From Isoetes taiwanensis (Eukaryota; Streptophyta; Lycopodiopsida; Isoetales; Isoetaceae), in assembly GCA_021234155.1 (NCBI GenBank), contig JAJEKV010000003.1, forward strand, positions 7,936,413 through 8,000,412: 64,000 nucleotides of DNA, given 5' to 3'. Both the position numbers and the translations under genes were made by a program. The first letter of the stretch is position 1. Each line of letters starts with the position of its first letter. The notes under the pieces are model-generated. The model was not told the origin of the DNA, ran no database searches, and saw only the letters and a list, made by a program, of their open reading frames with translations. Below are positions 33,594-45,976 of this stretch, in pieces.

Positions 33594-33726
33594 AGTAAAA
33601 ACCCTTCAGAGTGGGGGTTTTTTAATCCTGACAGTAATCTGTTTGCTGTACTATTTTGATTGGTTCCCATAGGCCAATTGGTCTTTGTGGATGATAAACA
33701 TTTATTTGATTCAATTCAATTCTAAG
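33594..33726 (+). repeat. SINE-like repeat, copy B
   Basis: Reads GTAAAAACCCTTCAGAGTGG, GGGTTTTTTAATCCTGACAG, GGTTCCCATAGGCCAATTGG, TCTTTGTGGATGATAAACAT and a tail ATTCAATTCAATTCT. Block order matches 11069-11225 (reverse) and 61793-61920. Confidence 0.7.
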
Positions 33727-36700
33727 ATGCCGATGTCGAAGTTTTTTTTGTATGGTTTGTGCTTGTCTGACGTCTGCTAACAAATAGGGGACCACAGTTG
33801 CAATTGAAGGTGTGGTGCCATGGAGTGTGATATGAAATGTTATTTTTTAGAGTGCAGTAGGACTTTCCGTGTTGACACTTTGAAGGTTTAGATTGCAAAA
33901 ATATCTAAATGCATACTCTAAATAAGATGGAGAATTTTAATTTCCGTTTATCAAAGCTTCCTTTAGAAACATTAATTTTGTTTCTTTAAATGAACAATTT
34001 TGTCAAGACTTTTGATCGTATTTAACTAAGTAGCAACATGTATTTTCTTGAAGTTCTCTTACAAATTTAGTTCAAGATCTAATGTTTTTGGCACATTTAA
34101 GAAATCAACAATTTGTATGGTTTTTATGAATTCACGAACATTTGTGAACTCTGTGGTTATTATGGACAACGTTTGTTTTGACCATTAGAGGAGTTGAGGA
34201 GGCATGAATGATTTCCACGATACAGAATTTGGGCACTTCATTTTCATACATCACCAAAGGAGAAACTCCAATTTTATGGATGCTAACTAAATTGCAAATA
34301 GTATCTACAACTTGTCAACCTGCACTTATCCCCCAAACAAACATATCTACATGTTGTAACTCCAGTCATTCAGCAAGATACAAGATGGAGTCTGTAGTAT
34401 TAGAACTGATTCCAAATGGAAAGTTACTTGTAGAGAAACTGATTTTCAAAACAAAACATAATTTTTAGGGAATTTAATCAGTTCCACTTTCATTTCGTTC
34501 CCCATACTGAAACCATCGAAGAATAGAGATTTTGAACATGCCAAGAGATGGGAGTATTGAAGAGGTTGCATACATGAATAAATAAGCAAACAAACACCAA
34601 CAATCTTGAATGGACAATTTGGAAAGAGCAAAGAAAGATGGTCTCAACTATTTGATGGGCACTAAGCTAGTATTGCGATGGGTCTCAAAATCACAACATT
34701 CAAAGAAGATGAGGACTATAAATATGCAATAGGAGCTCAGCAAAGTCACGACTTGTTCTAGCATAGATGGGTCATGAATGGATAACAATTAACAAGCCTG
34801 ATGCAGGCTGTATCTAGGCGTGAAATATGGAGGCAGCAATAGCATGAGCATTCATTCTTCTCTGTTTGCACCTTTGCACCATCACTTCTAGTTATTAGAC
34901 TCTGTGAGTCATAAAATTTGCTTGACAGTGTGTCTTATATATTATGGTCAGCTTGCAGCCTGTACCTCTTCTATACAAATATATTATAACCTCAACTCAC
35001 CTTCGACTAGTTAATACATTTGCATATATTATTAACACAAATGTTACTTAAGGTTGAGAAGTAGCTGCAAGTCGAAATTCCAGAGCAACATGCAAAGGTG
35101 CAAAGTCTATGTCCGGATGTTATGCCACTGAGACTTCTGCATTAGCTGGGAGGATGCTATATTGTAATTGTAAATGCTATCGTACATAGTACGTACAACA
35201 GTCATATCTATGTTACAAGAGTACAAATGATAACAAACATACAATGCATGCAACGTTACCTGTGCACCCTAATAGATTTCTTACCCGTTATGGCTATGAA
35301 GTTGCATTTCGTTTTAGCCAGTAGGTATGTTTCCCTGCTACTACAATGTAAGGCCCTTTCCACCTGTGCTGCTACTTTGCCTGATCAAGACCACCTTCCC
35401 AGGCATTTGTTGATGGACCAGTTATAGATAACTCGTCAAATGCGAATCAGAGTCCATGTCCATTTTTTTTTCCGTTCAGGCCTATTCATGTTAAGGCCTA
35501 TATAACTCCAGGTAGATCTTGAAATGCGTCGGCTTGATGCACCTAACACCAAACAGAAAATATCCTTTCTTTATGTGTTGGCAGTTAGGCTCTTACTCAT
35601 CCAGGTATATCTTGCACTGCTCATCATTGTCGCATGGTTATTTTGCACGTCATGTGAGGAAGGGTACTTTGCACAGAGACGTACTACCAGATCTCAGTTT
35701 TGATAATGCATGTGGCAGTGTGCCGGATTGTCCTACTATGGATGATATAATAAGCAAATAAAACCTATTTGGCCTGAAACTTTACCCCTGCACTTGAACA
35801 AAACAAACGCATCACAAGTGGACCGGTCCAATCTGAGACAGCCGCAGGCAGAAGCAAAGGAAGAACATAAATTTAAACCAAGACAAATTCAAAAGAGACG
35901 AACTAAATCATGTGGGAAGGAATAATAGCATGTACTATCAAGCTATAAACTCCAGTAAGGCTACTTAGATCTCTAAATCAATATAGCATGGGAACACAAA
36001 AGTCTGCTAAACTTACTTGTATATATTGTGTGGCTAATCTGCACATAGAGCTGTATGTGTAAATTGAGCTATAACTTGTTCTCTTCTACCAAGGCGAACC
36101 AAGAGGAATGTGCCATTTCCATGAAATGAAACGATGGTCGATATAAACATTTTTATATTATTCTATTTGCAACAATAGACCAATTTCACCTGCTTGTAAA
36201 AAATGCATACCCTGTTTGAAAGCCTGCTGTGGAATCAAACTGCTACAAAAACTAAAAGCTCAAGTCTTTAAAGACGCAATTGTGGAAATGGTTTCTTAAA
36301 AGTGCATCCTTATCTGCTGTAGATCGTTTTGGAACTTTGAATTTGCAGCCAACAAAGCATCAAACATAGAAAACATCATCTGCATATAAGGTTCCAACAT
36401 AAGCAATGAAGAAAACATGCATGTGGCTCTCTAGCTGCACCCTTATTTCACTTGGGTGCTACTAGCGCCTGTGCATGGATCTATGGCAAACATGCTTATC
36501 GTGTAGATCCTAGACAGCTAAGAATTGAAGGAAATTGCAAGGCGAGTTTTTAGCACTTTCGGCACAAATGGCTGCAAATTCTTGCTTCCTACTCTTTGGT
36601 ATCCCCTTACATCTTCTTGTGCATATCCTTCTTGCACAGATTCAATGTAACATAGAAACATTGCAATTCAGCTATTATGATATGCTTGATGCCTATATAT

Positions 36701-38240
36701 CTAGCCACTTGTGCAGTAGAAATGAAAAAGAGCTAAAATAATGCTTTCAATACTTTGAACATGCTTCGCCAATTGTCAAACTCTAGTGAAATTCACAATG
36801 AACATCTTGACAATTTTTGTGCTTGCAATGAATTTGGCACACCAACAGGATTTTCATGTTTAATGCATTAGACTGTTTCATAGCTCACAACTCTATGATC
36901 AATAATAGAAGATGGTGAAAGCTTGGATTATATGGGGGATACCAAAGTAAGGCTATGCCTATAATGTCACAGGTTTGCTGCAATGATCAGATAGAAGCCT
37001 AATTATGGTACAGGACCTTTGCCAACAAATTCAAAAGCACAAAACATATGGTACCATTTACTGAAACATATGAAAGCTTCAAGCTAATTGACTATGAATA
37101 TTAAAATTTATGGATGATATCAATATCAGGATGAGAATTGTGAACATCTCAGCTAGTTGCTACAGCGAATTTAGCAAATCTGGCAAGCATCTAGCGTTTC
37201 CGGCATTCAGTTTAGTCTTTCTCTTAACAAATGGGCAAGGGAAAGACCTGTTCTGGCACATTTTATAGGAGACAGGCATTCATAGATGTACTAGAGGTAA
37301 GGTTCTCATTTAAATTTCCAAAAACATTCTTACATAAACATGATCTTCTAAAGCCAGTTGGATGAGTTACCTTACCAGGAAGAGTTCGTTATTGTGTGCT
37401 CTCCATAACCGTACTCTCCATAACCGTGATTGCTTATGATAACTGTTGATGTCAAACGGAATCATTTGTTAGACTGTTAGAAACGGTAGCACAAACGAAG
37501 AACATGAAAAATATGCTAGGTAGGCAAGATATAACATCAGGGCCATGACAGAATCGGCCAACATGGAAAAATACTCAGGTCATTGAATAACATAAACCAG
37601 AGTTTGTTTCACATGCAGGAAAGCCCAAAATATCATCACAAGTTTACCTTTGAATGCATAGTTATATGCCAGAACCAGGATGCCGCTCTACAGTAACAGA
37701 GGATAGGCATGGGCGGCAGCATCTAGCTGCCAACAGAAGTGGTAATAATACATATTTCCAAATCCCACCACGTAACAACACTCATAATCGGAGGCAGCAG
37801 ATATAACACAATAAAGACCAAGTCTTGTTTGTGTTTCATCAAGTTTTTGAGACAAAACAGTGAGCAGGACGAAATTTCATACTTTTAGATCGGAGCTTGC
37901 GTTTTCAAATAATATTTTGTACAGCTTTAAAATGAAATAAGTAAAAACTCACTCAAATTTGTTAGCAATGCAACAGAAACAGAGTAGGCCCCAAAAGATA
38001 TGATCAGAGATCATACTCGATTCTTTCAGCAAATGCTAATAAGTTACATACTAACAACTAAATTAACGACCTCCACCAGAAAAAACTGACAGGGTCGGCC
38101 TACATTTTACTCAAATCTACTAAGATAAACTACTCGATCAATTGAAAGGATCGGCATACATTCTACAACAATCTCCTTTCAAAGACCACAAAAATCTCCC
38201 AAATCTTCTTCGAATTTCAACCCAGATCTTCAGAATCAGG
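33727..38240. other. intergenic, no gene recognised
   Basis: 4.5 kb of AT-rich DNA. Short open frames (34208-34468, 35227-35427, 35519-35761) lack recognisable domains and splice partners. I see no tandem or inverted repeat of note. Confidence 0.45.
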
Positions 38241-38269
38241 CTCGAAAGCTCCAGCAATTCCTGCAGATC

Positions 38270-38650
38270 TCAGAAACAGGAATAAAACTCCACCAATTCG
38301 TCGACCGAATCTCTGTCGCTGTGCCGATCAGCAGAATCATCAGTTCCGAGCATCCACAGAAGGTGTTCAAACATGACGACCTCACAGGGAATGCTAATTT
38401 CCTCTTTGCCATGAACAGAGCTGTCGGATTTGGCCAGAAGGGACCGAAACAGGGGATGATTCAAAACATGCTCACTAATTTCATATCTGCGTCTTTCCCG
38501 ACCTACAAAAACCAGCATTTGGCCACCGGATCCGCGAGGAGATGAAGGGTTTTCATCTGGGCATTCAGGCATGGAATTAGAAGAGCTTCCGCGGGCCAAG
38601 CATCTCCTCAAACTGGCCAATTTCTGCCATTTTCTGATCAGATTGCTCAT
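38270..38650 (-). CDS. SAUR family auxin-responsive protein
   Basis: Intronless frame of 126 codons, usual for small auxin up RNA proteins. After a basic N-terminus (MSNLIRKWQKLASLRRCLA) and a Ser/Pro linker comes the SAUR domain: VFVGRERRRYEISEHVLNHP (about 48-67), LFRSLLAKSD, then ISIPCEVVMFEHLLWML and the C-terminal SVDELVEFYSCF. The start is the first in-frame ATG and gives the standard N-terminus. A TATA box lies about 100 bp upstream. SAURs of this type are thought to inhibit PP2C.D phosphatases at the plasma membrane and so raise proton-pump activity and cell expansion. No auxin-response TGTCTC element was seen in the first 150 bp upstream. Closest relative in the window is 56246-56737. 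Confidence 0.93.
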   Translation of the reverse strand: MSNLIRKWQKLASLRRCLARGSSSNSMPECPDENPSSPRGSGGQMLVFVGRERRRYEISEHVLNHPLFRSLLAKSDSSVHGKEEISIPCEVVMFEHLLWMLGTDDSADRHSDRDSVDELVEFYSCF

Positions 38651-38750
38651 TGTGCGATCAGAATGCGAAGGAGAAGGCCGTTAATCGGCCGAACGAGCGG
38701 CCAATTTGCTATGGCAGTTTGGAGCTGCCGGATTTGAAGAATAGAGTTTG

Positions 38751-38760
38751 TCTTTTATAG
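38751..38760 (-). promoter_or_regulatory. TATA box of SAUR gene
   Basis: CTATAAAAGA on the minus strand, about 100 bp before the SAUR ATG at 38650. This predicts a transcript start near 38722 and a ~70 nt leader. Confidence 0.65.
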
Positions 38761-38958
38761 AAGAATTAGTTTATCTGTGTGCCCGTGAACTCCAGAAGGT
38801 AAGGAGTAAATTTGGGGAACGTGGTAAATATAGGGCAGAATGGACAGAGGAAAAAACAACACTCTCCTTATCGCTACTTACCATATTTCTATTCATCCAT
38901 GTACAATGTTTTTAAAACTACATAAGATGTCAAACATATTATAATGGGTAAAGATATA

Positions 38959-39373
38959 TTTACCCTGGTTTCGGGGATCCCCAAGGTGGAAATTCCGTCC
39001 TCCTTAATCCCCACGCGAGATCCCCTCCTCGGAATCCCACAGTTAACTACACAGTTAATGGCTTACTGCGCAGTTTTGGCTGATTCTTTTGCCGGATCGA
39101 AGCGTGCCCATCTAAGCGGCGCTCGCTCTGCTTCCTCCTCCGTTGCTACCTACTCCTCTCGCACACCTGATTTCGATCAGCCACGAACTAATCCCATCCG
39201 ATTTCATGGCGTATCGAGGGAGAAAATCCCACACTAAACTTGTCCTGATTTTCCTTCTAAGTGCCATAAACTCTGCGAAGTTAGTAAGGTGGGATCCCCG
39301 TCCTCCGGAATCACATTTCTTGGGGATCCCCTCCTCCGGGATCACACCTCCGGATCCCCGAAACTAGGGTAAA
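38959..39373. mobile_element. 415 bp TIR element (MITE-like)
   Basis: Left end TTTACCCTGGTTTCGGGGAT and right end (reversed) TTTACCCTAGTTTCGGGGAT form ~21 bp terminal inverted repeats with one mismatch. The interior is GC-rich, with repeated GGGGATCCC and CCTCC(T/G)CGGAATC-type blocks near both ends. No transposase. A target-site duplication is not clear. It sits about 240 bp upstream of the predicted SAUR transcript start. Confidence 0.8.
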
Positions 39374-41200
39374 AGTATCATGCACCATTATTATACTGAG
39401 GCCGAATTTCCACTAAACGGCAGCTTTGAGAAATTATGTGGCTTCTTTTCCAAACGGAAATGCAAAATTGCCGACAAATATGCTACCCTACTGTTGTTTA
39501 AATTTGGTTTTTCCGGCAAGTGAAAAACTTTTTTTGTGTTTTTTTTTTTCAGGCCATTTTGCCTAAGGTTTTGGGATTTTTTTGATGCTCAAAAAATTTC
39601 TAATAATCCAAATATTAAATCCCCATTTTGGGAGTAAAATTTCCCCCGTTCAATCGAATTTCCCTTCCAAATATTGGCATGCATATGGGATCCAGGGCAC
39701 AAAGAAGGTGAATTTAGAGTTTTGTGGTGGAGCACGGGCTTATTGCGTTTCTTTAGCACATCGATCTCAACGATGTAGCTTGCCTGCATGCATATTGCTC
39801 CTTCATAAGGTTAAAGAGATTGATCTTTGGTTGATTGGTTATACTAGGTTTAAGATTAGGATGGTTTTACTTTCTGTTTGCAGATCATTACAGGCCGCTC
39901 CCATTTTTGAAGCTTGGCCATTAGCAAGAAAACATTTTGTTGGTTTCGTGGACTAAGTTTATTGATGTATTTATGGAAGCACAACGAACCAAGAAAGGTT
40001 TGTCTGCTCCTCAGCTTCGAGTTTTATTTGATGCATCTGTTGAAGATTTTGTATCCCATTGCTTATATTCAAACAAGTTAACATGGATCTTCATTTAGAT
40101 GTTTTAGTAGATCCTTCCATCATTTTTGGAGTTCTTTAAATCGATATCCTTCTCGAGCCACAACCATTGTAAACACTTTCGTTTATATTTTTTGTGAGAT
40201 TTTGAATCAGGTATCAATTATTCCTAATGTTGGAATGCATGATTTGTAAGGCAGTACAGAGGAATTATGTTGGAACTAGATTAAAGCATGTTCAAAAAGC
40301 GTATCTGATATGCGCACTATTCTTTACAACCTAATATTAAAAAAAAAAAAAAATTGAGTTATTAATTAGAATACGTCATCTATAGGCTACAAAACTCACA
40401 GTTTTCAGACCTTGCACAAGATGCTTTATATATGCTTAATGCTGGCATCCTAAATTTATAACTAATTGCAAGAGAGAACTGCATCCATGGCCCATCTACC
40501 CTATTGATTTAATACTGGGATCCATCTGGACTGTCTTAGTTGCTTTGCAATTCTGAGGTGGGATTTGTCTTTGACAGATGGCATGTTCTGCAGTAGATAA
40601 TTGTCCTCTAAAATTTTGAGGCATTAAATATGTCTTTGAATCAAAATATATTTGAATTCCCTGTCTTGTGTTACTGCATCAAAGGGTTTTTAAAGGCAAA
40701 GTGAATCAGACACAATAAAAGCTTATCTCTTATCTCTAAACGACAATTTGATTTATTTGGAGACTCATATGAGGTAGCAGAAGTGGAGCCACAGATCTAA
40801 ACTACTGATGATAATCCTTTCTTTAGGTTTAGCTTTGTTAATATCATCTAAAGCTTATTTATGATTTTAATCCTGCATGAATCAGTCAGTGGCATTGACT
40901 ATATAGAAGTACCAATTTCAATTGCTCCCTATGAAATAGCCTTTTCCATCTCTGCTTTAGCCACCAAATGAAATTTTGTTTGCTTTTTTTAAGACTCCGC
41001 TCGCATAGTGCTTATGCTTGGTGCCCATATGTCTTGCATAATGTGCAATTATTGCACTCCATTGTTAACCTATTGCTCATACTTTGTTGCTTGCGAAATC
41101 TATTACTTTGGCCATTAAAGCAGTTGTGTGATGAGAAACATGTTCTATGATGAGAAGCATGGACCCATGGAAAGAAGTAATATTTTGCTTTCTTATTGTA
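39374..41200. other. intergenic, no gene recognised
   Basis: AT-rich with T and A runs (39540-39550, 40339-40354). A 124-codon frame at 39582-39956 has no recognisable domain. Confidence 0.4.
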
Positions 41201-41214
41201 GCTCATTTGAAAAT

Positions 41215-42770
41215 GTTAAGATTTTGAAGCCGGAACTAACTGGAACGGATCTGCACTATGTTGTACAATTCATTAAAGGTCTTGAGAAACATCTGTTCTG
41301 GTGGAAGGTGGCCAAGTTATCTCTGCCTGGTAGGATCACAATTGCAAGATCCGTCCTTAGCAACACCCATGTCTATATGGCATCTATCTTACTGGCTCCT
41401 CAATGTAAGATGAATGAGATTGTGTGTATTGTCAGGAATTTCATCTAGGGTGGTACATCAGAAGGTGATGTTATTAAGGTATCCTGGGCTAAGTGCATCA
41501 AGCCTAAGGCAGCCGGTGGCCTTAGAATGTTGGACTTCCATCTGCAAAGTCAGGTCATGATCTCAAAGTTCATTCCTCCTTGGTAAAAATGACTCTCCTG
41601 GCTTAAGGTTGGTGCGGCAATCACTTCTGCAATGTCTCCCCTTTCACAAGACAACTATCAAGCCTAGTCTCCCATGGGCCTTGTTATACCCTCTGCATCC
41701 ATATCCAAATGCTTCCCATTCCTTAAAGGTCTGCTTGCTTCCTGGAATACGGTAAGATCTTTATTCCACGTCAATCCCCAAGCTTGTGCTTCATTGCCAA
41801 TGTCATGCTAGTAGCTTCCCTGATCAGCGACCTTTATGTGCACTTGTACATTCAAAGACCCAACGGCATTGGCGGCTAGCTGGGGTTTTAATAATTGCAG
41901 CTTGGTATGATTCTGATCATCTTTTGTCATGGGAGGCTTTTCAGACGAGATTTCTGTTATACAGATGGGATCGACAAATCTGGGCTTGGGTGGCTGATTT
42001 TTTGCCATCCATTGTGCAGCAACCAGAGGCTGATGTGCCTAGTTGGATATGTGATGCACGTGTAAAGCCAAAAAAGTTTGTTTACATGCTGCTTTTGGAT
42101 TGTGAGCCTCTCCCCCCATCCCATCACTGGCATCTTCAGGTTCCTCAACCACAGTGGAAAAGTATTTGGATGTGGACATGGGATAAATTGCTCCACCCTA
42201 AAGTGTCCGCGCTGCGATGGCAAATTGTCTATACATGTGTTCAAGTGAATGTCTTGGCTCACAAGATGAACCCTAGAGTCTCAAATCGTTGCTCTCTCTG
42301 TGGCCAACGTGTTGAAACTATTGAACACTGCTTCTTCTTGTGCGATCATCTACGACTTACTTGGGCATGGTTGTTCACTCTTTTCAGTGTGTCTCTCACT
42401 AGGAGATCCTACTTGCACTTTATTCCCCTATTTGGTCTAACTTGCTTAAGCGGGCATTTCATCTTGCTTCTAGTTGGATTTTGTGGTCTATCTGGCAGAG
42501 GCAACGTTTATGTATTTTCCAAGGCGCACACATCTTTGATCAGCAGCTTCTTCGTTGTGCTCAGCAGAAGATCACTAAAGCTTATCGTTGCTCATCTCTA
42601 GCTGATGATAAAAAGAGATAATTTGGCACGTATTTACGGTGTTCTTCTTATGCATAGACAAGTGTTTGTGCCTAGTTGGGTCAGCCTATCCACTAGGATT
42701 TTTTTCCTGTCTGTGCATTGTGTATTGCGCCTTTGTCCTTGTCAATAAAAAGAGTCTCACGTCCTTCAAA
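41215..42770 (+). mobile_element. LINE relic: RT C-terminus and zinc-binding region
   Basis: Plus-strand frames cover the C-terminal part of a plant LINE ORF2. KVAKLSLPGRITIARSVLSN and THVYMASILLAP (41300-41400) are the thumb/linker of the RT. After an in-frame TAG (41447) come VSWAKCIKPKAAGGLRMLDF and several more stops. An open frame 41786-42601 contains the RT zinc-binding domain (SALRWQIVYTCVQVNVLAHK, CSLCGQRVETIEHCFFLCDH). The 3' end near 42770 reads GTCAATAAAAAGAGTCTCAC. The catalytic YADD part is missing, so this is a 5'-truncated, dead copy. Confidence 0.85.
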
Positions 42771-43445
42771 AAGAAAAATTATTTGAAAAGATAATGTGTT
42801 TCCTCCCCTCTTTGTCTTTTCCTTTATCCTTGAAATTTCGTTTCTTATTTTCATAAGCTTCCCATTACTCCTCTGATATGAAATGTTGCATTTTTTATAG
42901 GCATATATTGTAAAGCACATAAGAATTACATATTACATGGACTGTCCAACCATTTCATTACAATTCGAATTCAAAATCCTTAAGTTCTAGAATGATGACA
43001 TTCCAAGGCTTAGGCAAACATTACATCTTCCAAGAATCTCCGAACTATGTGGCAAATTTTGTAGCTAATTCCAGTCAGAAAGTGAAGTAATTTTGTTGCA
43101 TAGCATACTTACCAAATTTATATTCTGAAATGCCATCAGAATATAAAGTGAGATGGCGATATACCAGCAAATCCAGCAAACATCGTCTTATCTCAAACTT
43201 GCCATTCTTTAAAACCGTTACCCTGCCGAAACAACTCCTCCTTGCGCCATGCTCTAGTACCTGCCTCCTCTGAAGCTAGCTACATAAGGAGAACTAAAAG
43301 ACGAATGGAAAGCAAGAGGCCCATCGAGAAATGAAAAAGAGGGTATATAGGTAGAAATTTGTAACCCAACACCGAGTTTAGAGAAAGGGGCAACCATGTT
43401 GCAATGCCAAAATCTAGCGCAGAGAGTGGCGAGAAATTTCGGGCT

Positions 43446-43840
43446 TCAATTGCTCAACTTAGAGAATCTTCCTGCACCCGTTCTTCCTTCACCATAGATT
43501 ATCCGGATGCTCTCCATGATGTTCACCATGCCCGTGGCTGTAGCTTCCAGCTCTGGAATATGGCGCTGCCATGCCTCAAGCAAAACGTGCAGGTAAAGAT
43601 ATGACAGATTATGGCGGACTTCAAACAAACAATCAAATCCATAGCTGGCAAGGAAAAGCTCAGCTGCATATTCTGCAATAGAACTAGCTCTTTCATGGTC
43701 GAAATTGATGAAAATTGGGGCAGAACAGGGGTGCATTGCAATCTTTCGAGGAACCAAAACTAGCAGAGGGGCTTCATTCCACTGGAACACGACCTCTGCC
43801 ACAAAAGTGACACGTTCCCCGCATTCAGCGAACAGATTGC
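43446..43840 (-). CDS. unrecognised last exon or fragment
   Basis: On the minus strand an acceptor (TTTTTTTTTCAG) at 43841 opens a frame of about 130 codons ending in TGA: NLFAECGERVTFVAEVVFQW, LVPRKIAMHPCSAP, ERASSIAEYAAELFLASYGF, LSYLYLHVLLEAWQRHIPEL and SIRIIYGEGRTGAG. Codon use looks protein-like and there is no internal stop. I see no signal peptide, membrane segment or catalytic motif and do not recognise the family. No upstream exon was found; 43842-43950 is A/T-rich intron-like sequence. Confidence 0.35.
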
Positions 43841-43959
43841 CTGAAAAAAAAAATGGCATCAAAATAAACATAAGGATTGCGGTACGGAAATATTGGGGAT
43901 GGACAAAACAAAAAGAAAAACAACAAACAACGTTATAAATGTAGAACAAAAATGCCGTT

Positions 43960-44960
43960 TGGTATTTGATGCTACTGAAAAATTATATGTTAGTGCATTT
44001 CTATTGTATTATGTCGTCCTGAAAAGTTTTTAGGATGACCAGAACTTAAGGGGGGGAACTCCCCTATTTTTGAACCATGCTTGTATCTAGATTTTATATT
44101 TAATTGAATTGAATACCATTGAGTGTTCTTGTATTTATGTTTATGCCTAAACCAAGTGACCAAATACAACTCTGGTCACTTGCTAACAATAAATGCATAA
44201 CAAACAAGCTTGTGTGGTACACCCATGCCTCTCATTTTGTTCAGAGACTTGCATAAGGTATTGTGTCCTTTTTGTTCATCGACTTCCATAAAGTATTGTG
44301 TCCTTTATTGTATATGCTTAAAAAAAAAAAACTATAGCCCTGAAGGGCTTTCAAGGAAAAAGCTTGATAGTAACAAGCGTACTTAGGCATCAAAGTCTTA
44401 GAGGCGGACATAAATGGACTTGGTAGTCAATTCCATTATATACAATGCTAGTACCGTTGTAAACATCTGTGCACATGTAGTGGCTGATTAGATGTAACCA
44501 GACCAGCATATTTTGCCCTAATATTGGCAAATGCTGGACGTATTTGAAGTGTGGTTCTCATCTTCAATCAATCCCATTTTACAACACTGACAAATCCTAT
44601 TGGCTTACAGCCCCATTGTCTTGTTTCAATTCTGAGATGATGTGCACTTGTGCACGTAGATGCAATTGGTATATGCTTCTTCATGGATAGACGTGCAAAT
44701 ATGTATTCTTGTGGGCCATGTACTAGCATAGGATTAATCTGTGTGTCACAATCATGTCTTAACAATCTCCAAAAAATTAGCATTCGAAAACTTACTCGGA
44801 AAGCTTGCATCTAGGTACTACTTCAAGCAATTCCAAGTCTGCATTATTATTCATTTGTACATATGCATGTCTGCTCTTGCACATTCCATCTATAAAGCCA
44901 CGTTGCACTTTTCTCTTTCCAACAAGCTCCAAGGCATTAAAAGGAAAGGGATTGCAGAGA
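43960..44960. other. intergenic, no gene recognised
   Basis: AT-rich. 44320-44365 has a poly-A run then GCCCTGAAGGGCTTTCAAGG, faintly like the head of the SINE-like family. No gene. Confidence 0.35.
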
Positions 44961-44973
44961 CAAAAACAGACAC

Positions 44974-45276
44974 TCAATCATACTCAGATCGGATGAAGCT
45001 CTGCATGTTTTGAAGAATGTCCTGCAGGTACGTGTTGATGGCCAGTACTATGGATGCTCTGCCCACTTTAGCAATTCTGCCGGCATACCATCCAGGTCTG
45101 GTGCTTTCCCATTGGCAAAGCACTGTAAGCCCTGGACCACATCTACCTTTGTGATTTCCAGTGTCGAGCCTTCCTGGGGGGGTAACGCTGCTTGTGCACC
45201 CGGAGGATCGTATACAGGTATTGCTCCCACTGCTCGAGAATGATGTTCCATGTAGGTTGTACTGCTTTCTGAGCAC
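44974..45276 (-). mobile_element. LINE fragment (start of RT region)
   Basis: Minus-strand frames give VVQGLQCFANGKAPDLDG and GMPAELLKWA, the conserved 'GK-PG-DG-P-E' block at the beginning of LINE reverse transcriptases, then a frame change to VLAINTYLQDILQNMQSF. Same family as 11485-13150, which has GKSPDLQGLQAELLKW. About 300 bp only, broken. Confidence 0.7.
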
Positions 45277-45941
45277 CCTTCATCTGTTTAGCAACTAACT
45301 CATTTATGTTGTATGTATTCTCTGTCCTTTTATGTATTCTCTATGTCCTTTCTTAGCACTAGACTTTGCGTTCACTGTTCCATTACGCAATGCCTGCATT
45401 GCATCTATGCATCATATGTGTGAAGTTTTATTCCTTCAAACTTGCTGTTTTTTAAATAGGTCTTTGCCTATGTCTTATCTGGATTTTTTGCCTGCAGGAA
45501 TGCCCAGATAAAGAGTTGATTCATGCTTTTGTGCTTTTTGAAAACTGGAAATAATTTGCTCTATGGCATCAATGATTATTGGAGGAGAATGAAGCTGGCC
45601 CTTAGCTTCTTGCTTTTGTGCTTAAATATGGACCGTCTTTTGGTGTAGATGTGCACACACAACATTTATTGAAGCAATGGGATTTCTGCAGCAGTTTGGT
45701 ATGCAGGTAAGAAGATTGAACATTTTATTATTTCTTAAGTTATGTGTTTTCTGCATATTCTTCTATCTTCATTCTAATTATTGACTCGCTAATTCTATGT
45801 TCTTTCTTGCAGTTGAGAGGTAACAAGCATCAAATTCCATCCCAAACCAAGACTTCCTTATAGGTATCCAGTTGGATTGACCATATTGTGTAAAATACTC
45901 AGAGACATCCTAATGCCTGCGCATAATTTTAACTATTGCAG

Positions 45942-45976
45942 ACTGGTTCAAATCAGAGACTGGTTCAAATCAGTAT
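45942..45976. repeat. 18 bp tandem duplication
   Basis: GACTGGTTCAAATCAGA is repeated once, following an intron-like TATTGCA. Confidence 0.85.

Noticed and set aside
38321-38545. Plus-strand open frame opposite the SAUR gene (also 56333-56747)
   Set aside because: Antisense shadow of a well-conserved coding sequence; no domain of its own.
41786-42601. 271-codon frame taken at first as an independent gene
   Set aside because: It contains the Cys/His zinc-binding region that follows LINE reverse transcriptases and continues from broken RT frames upstream.
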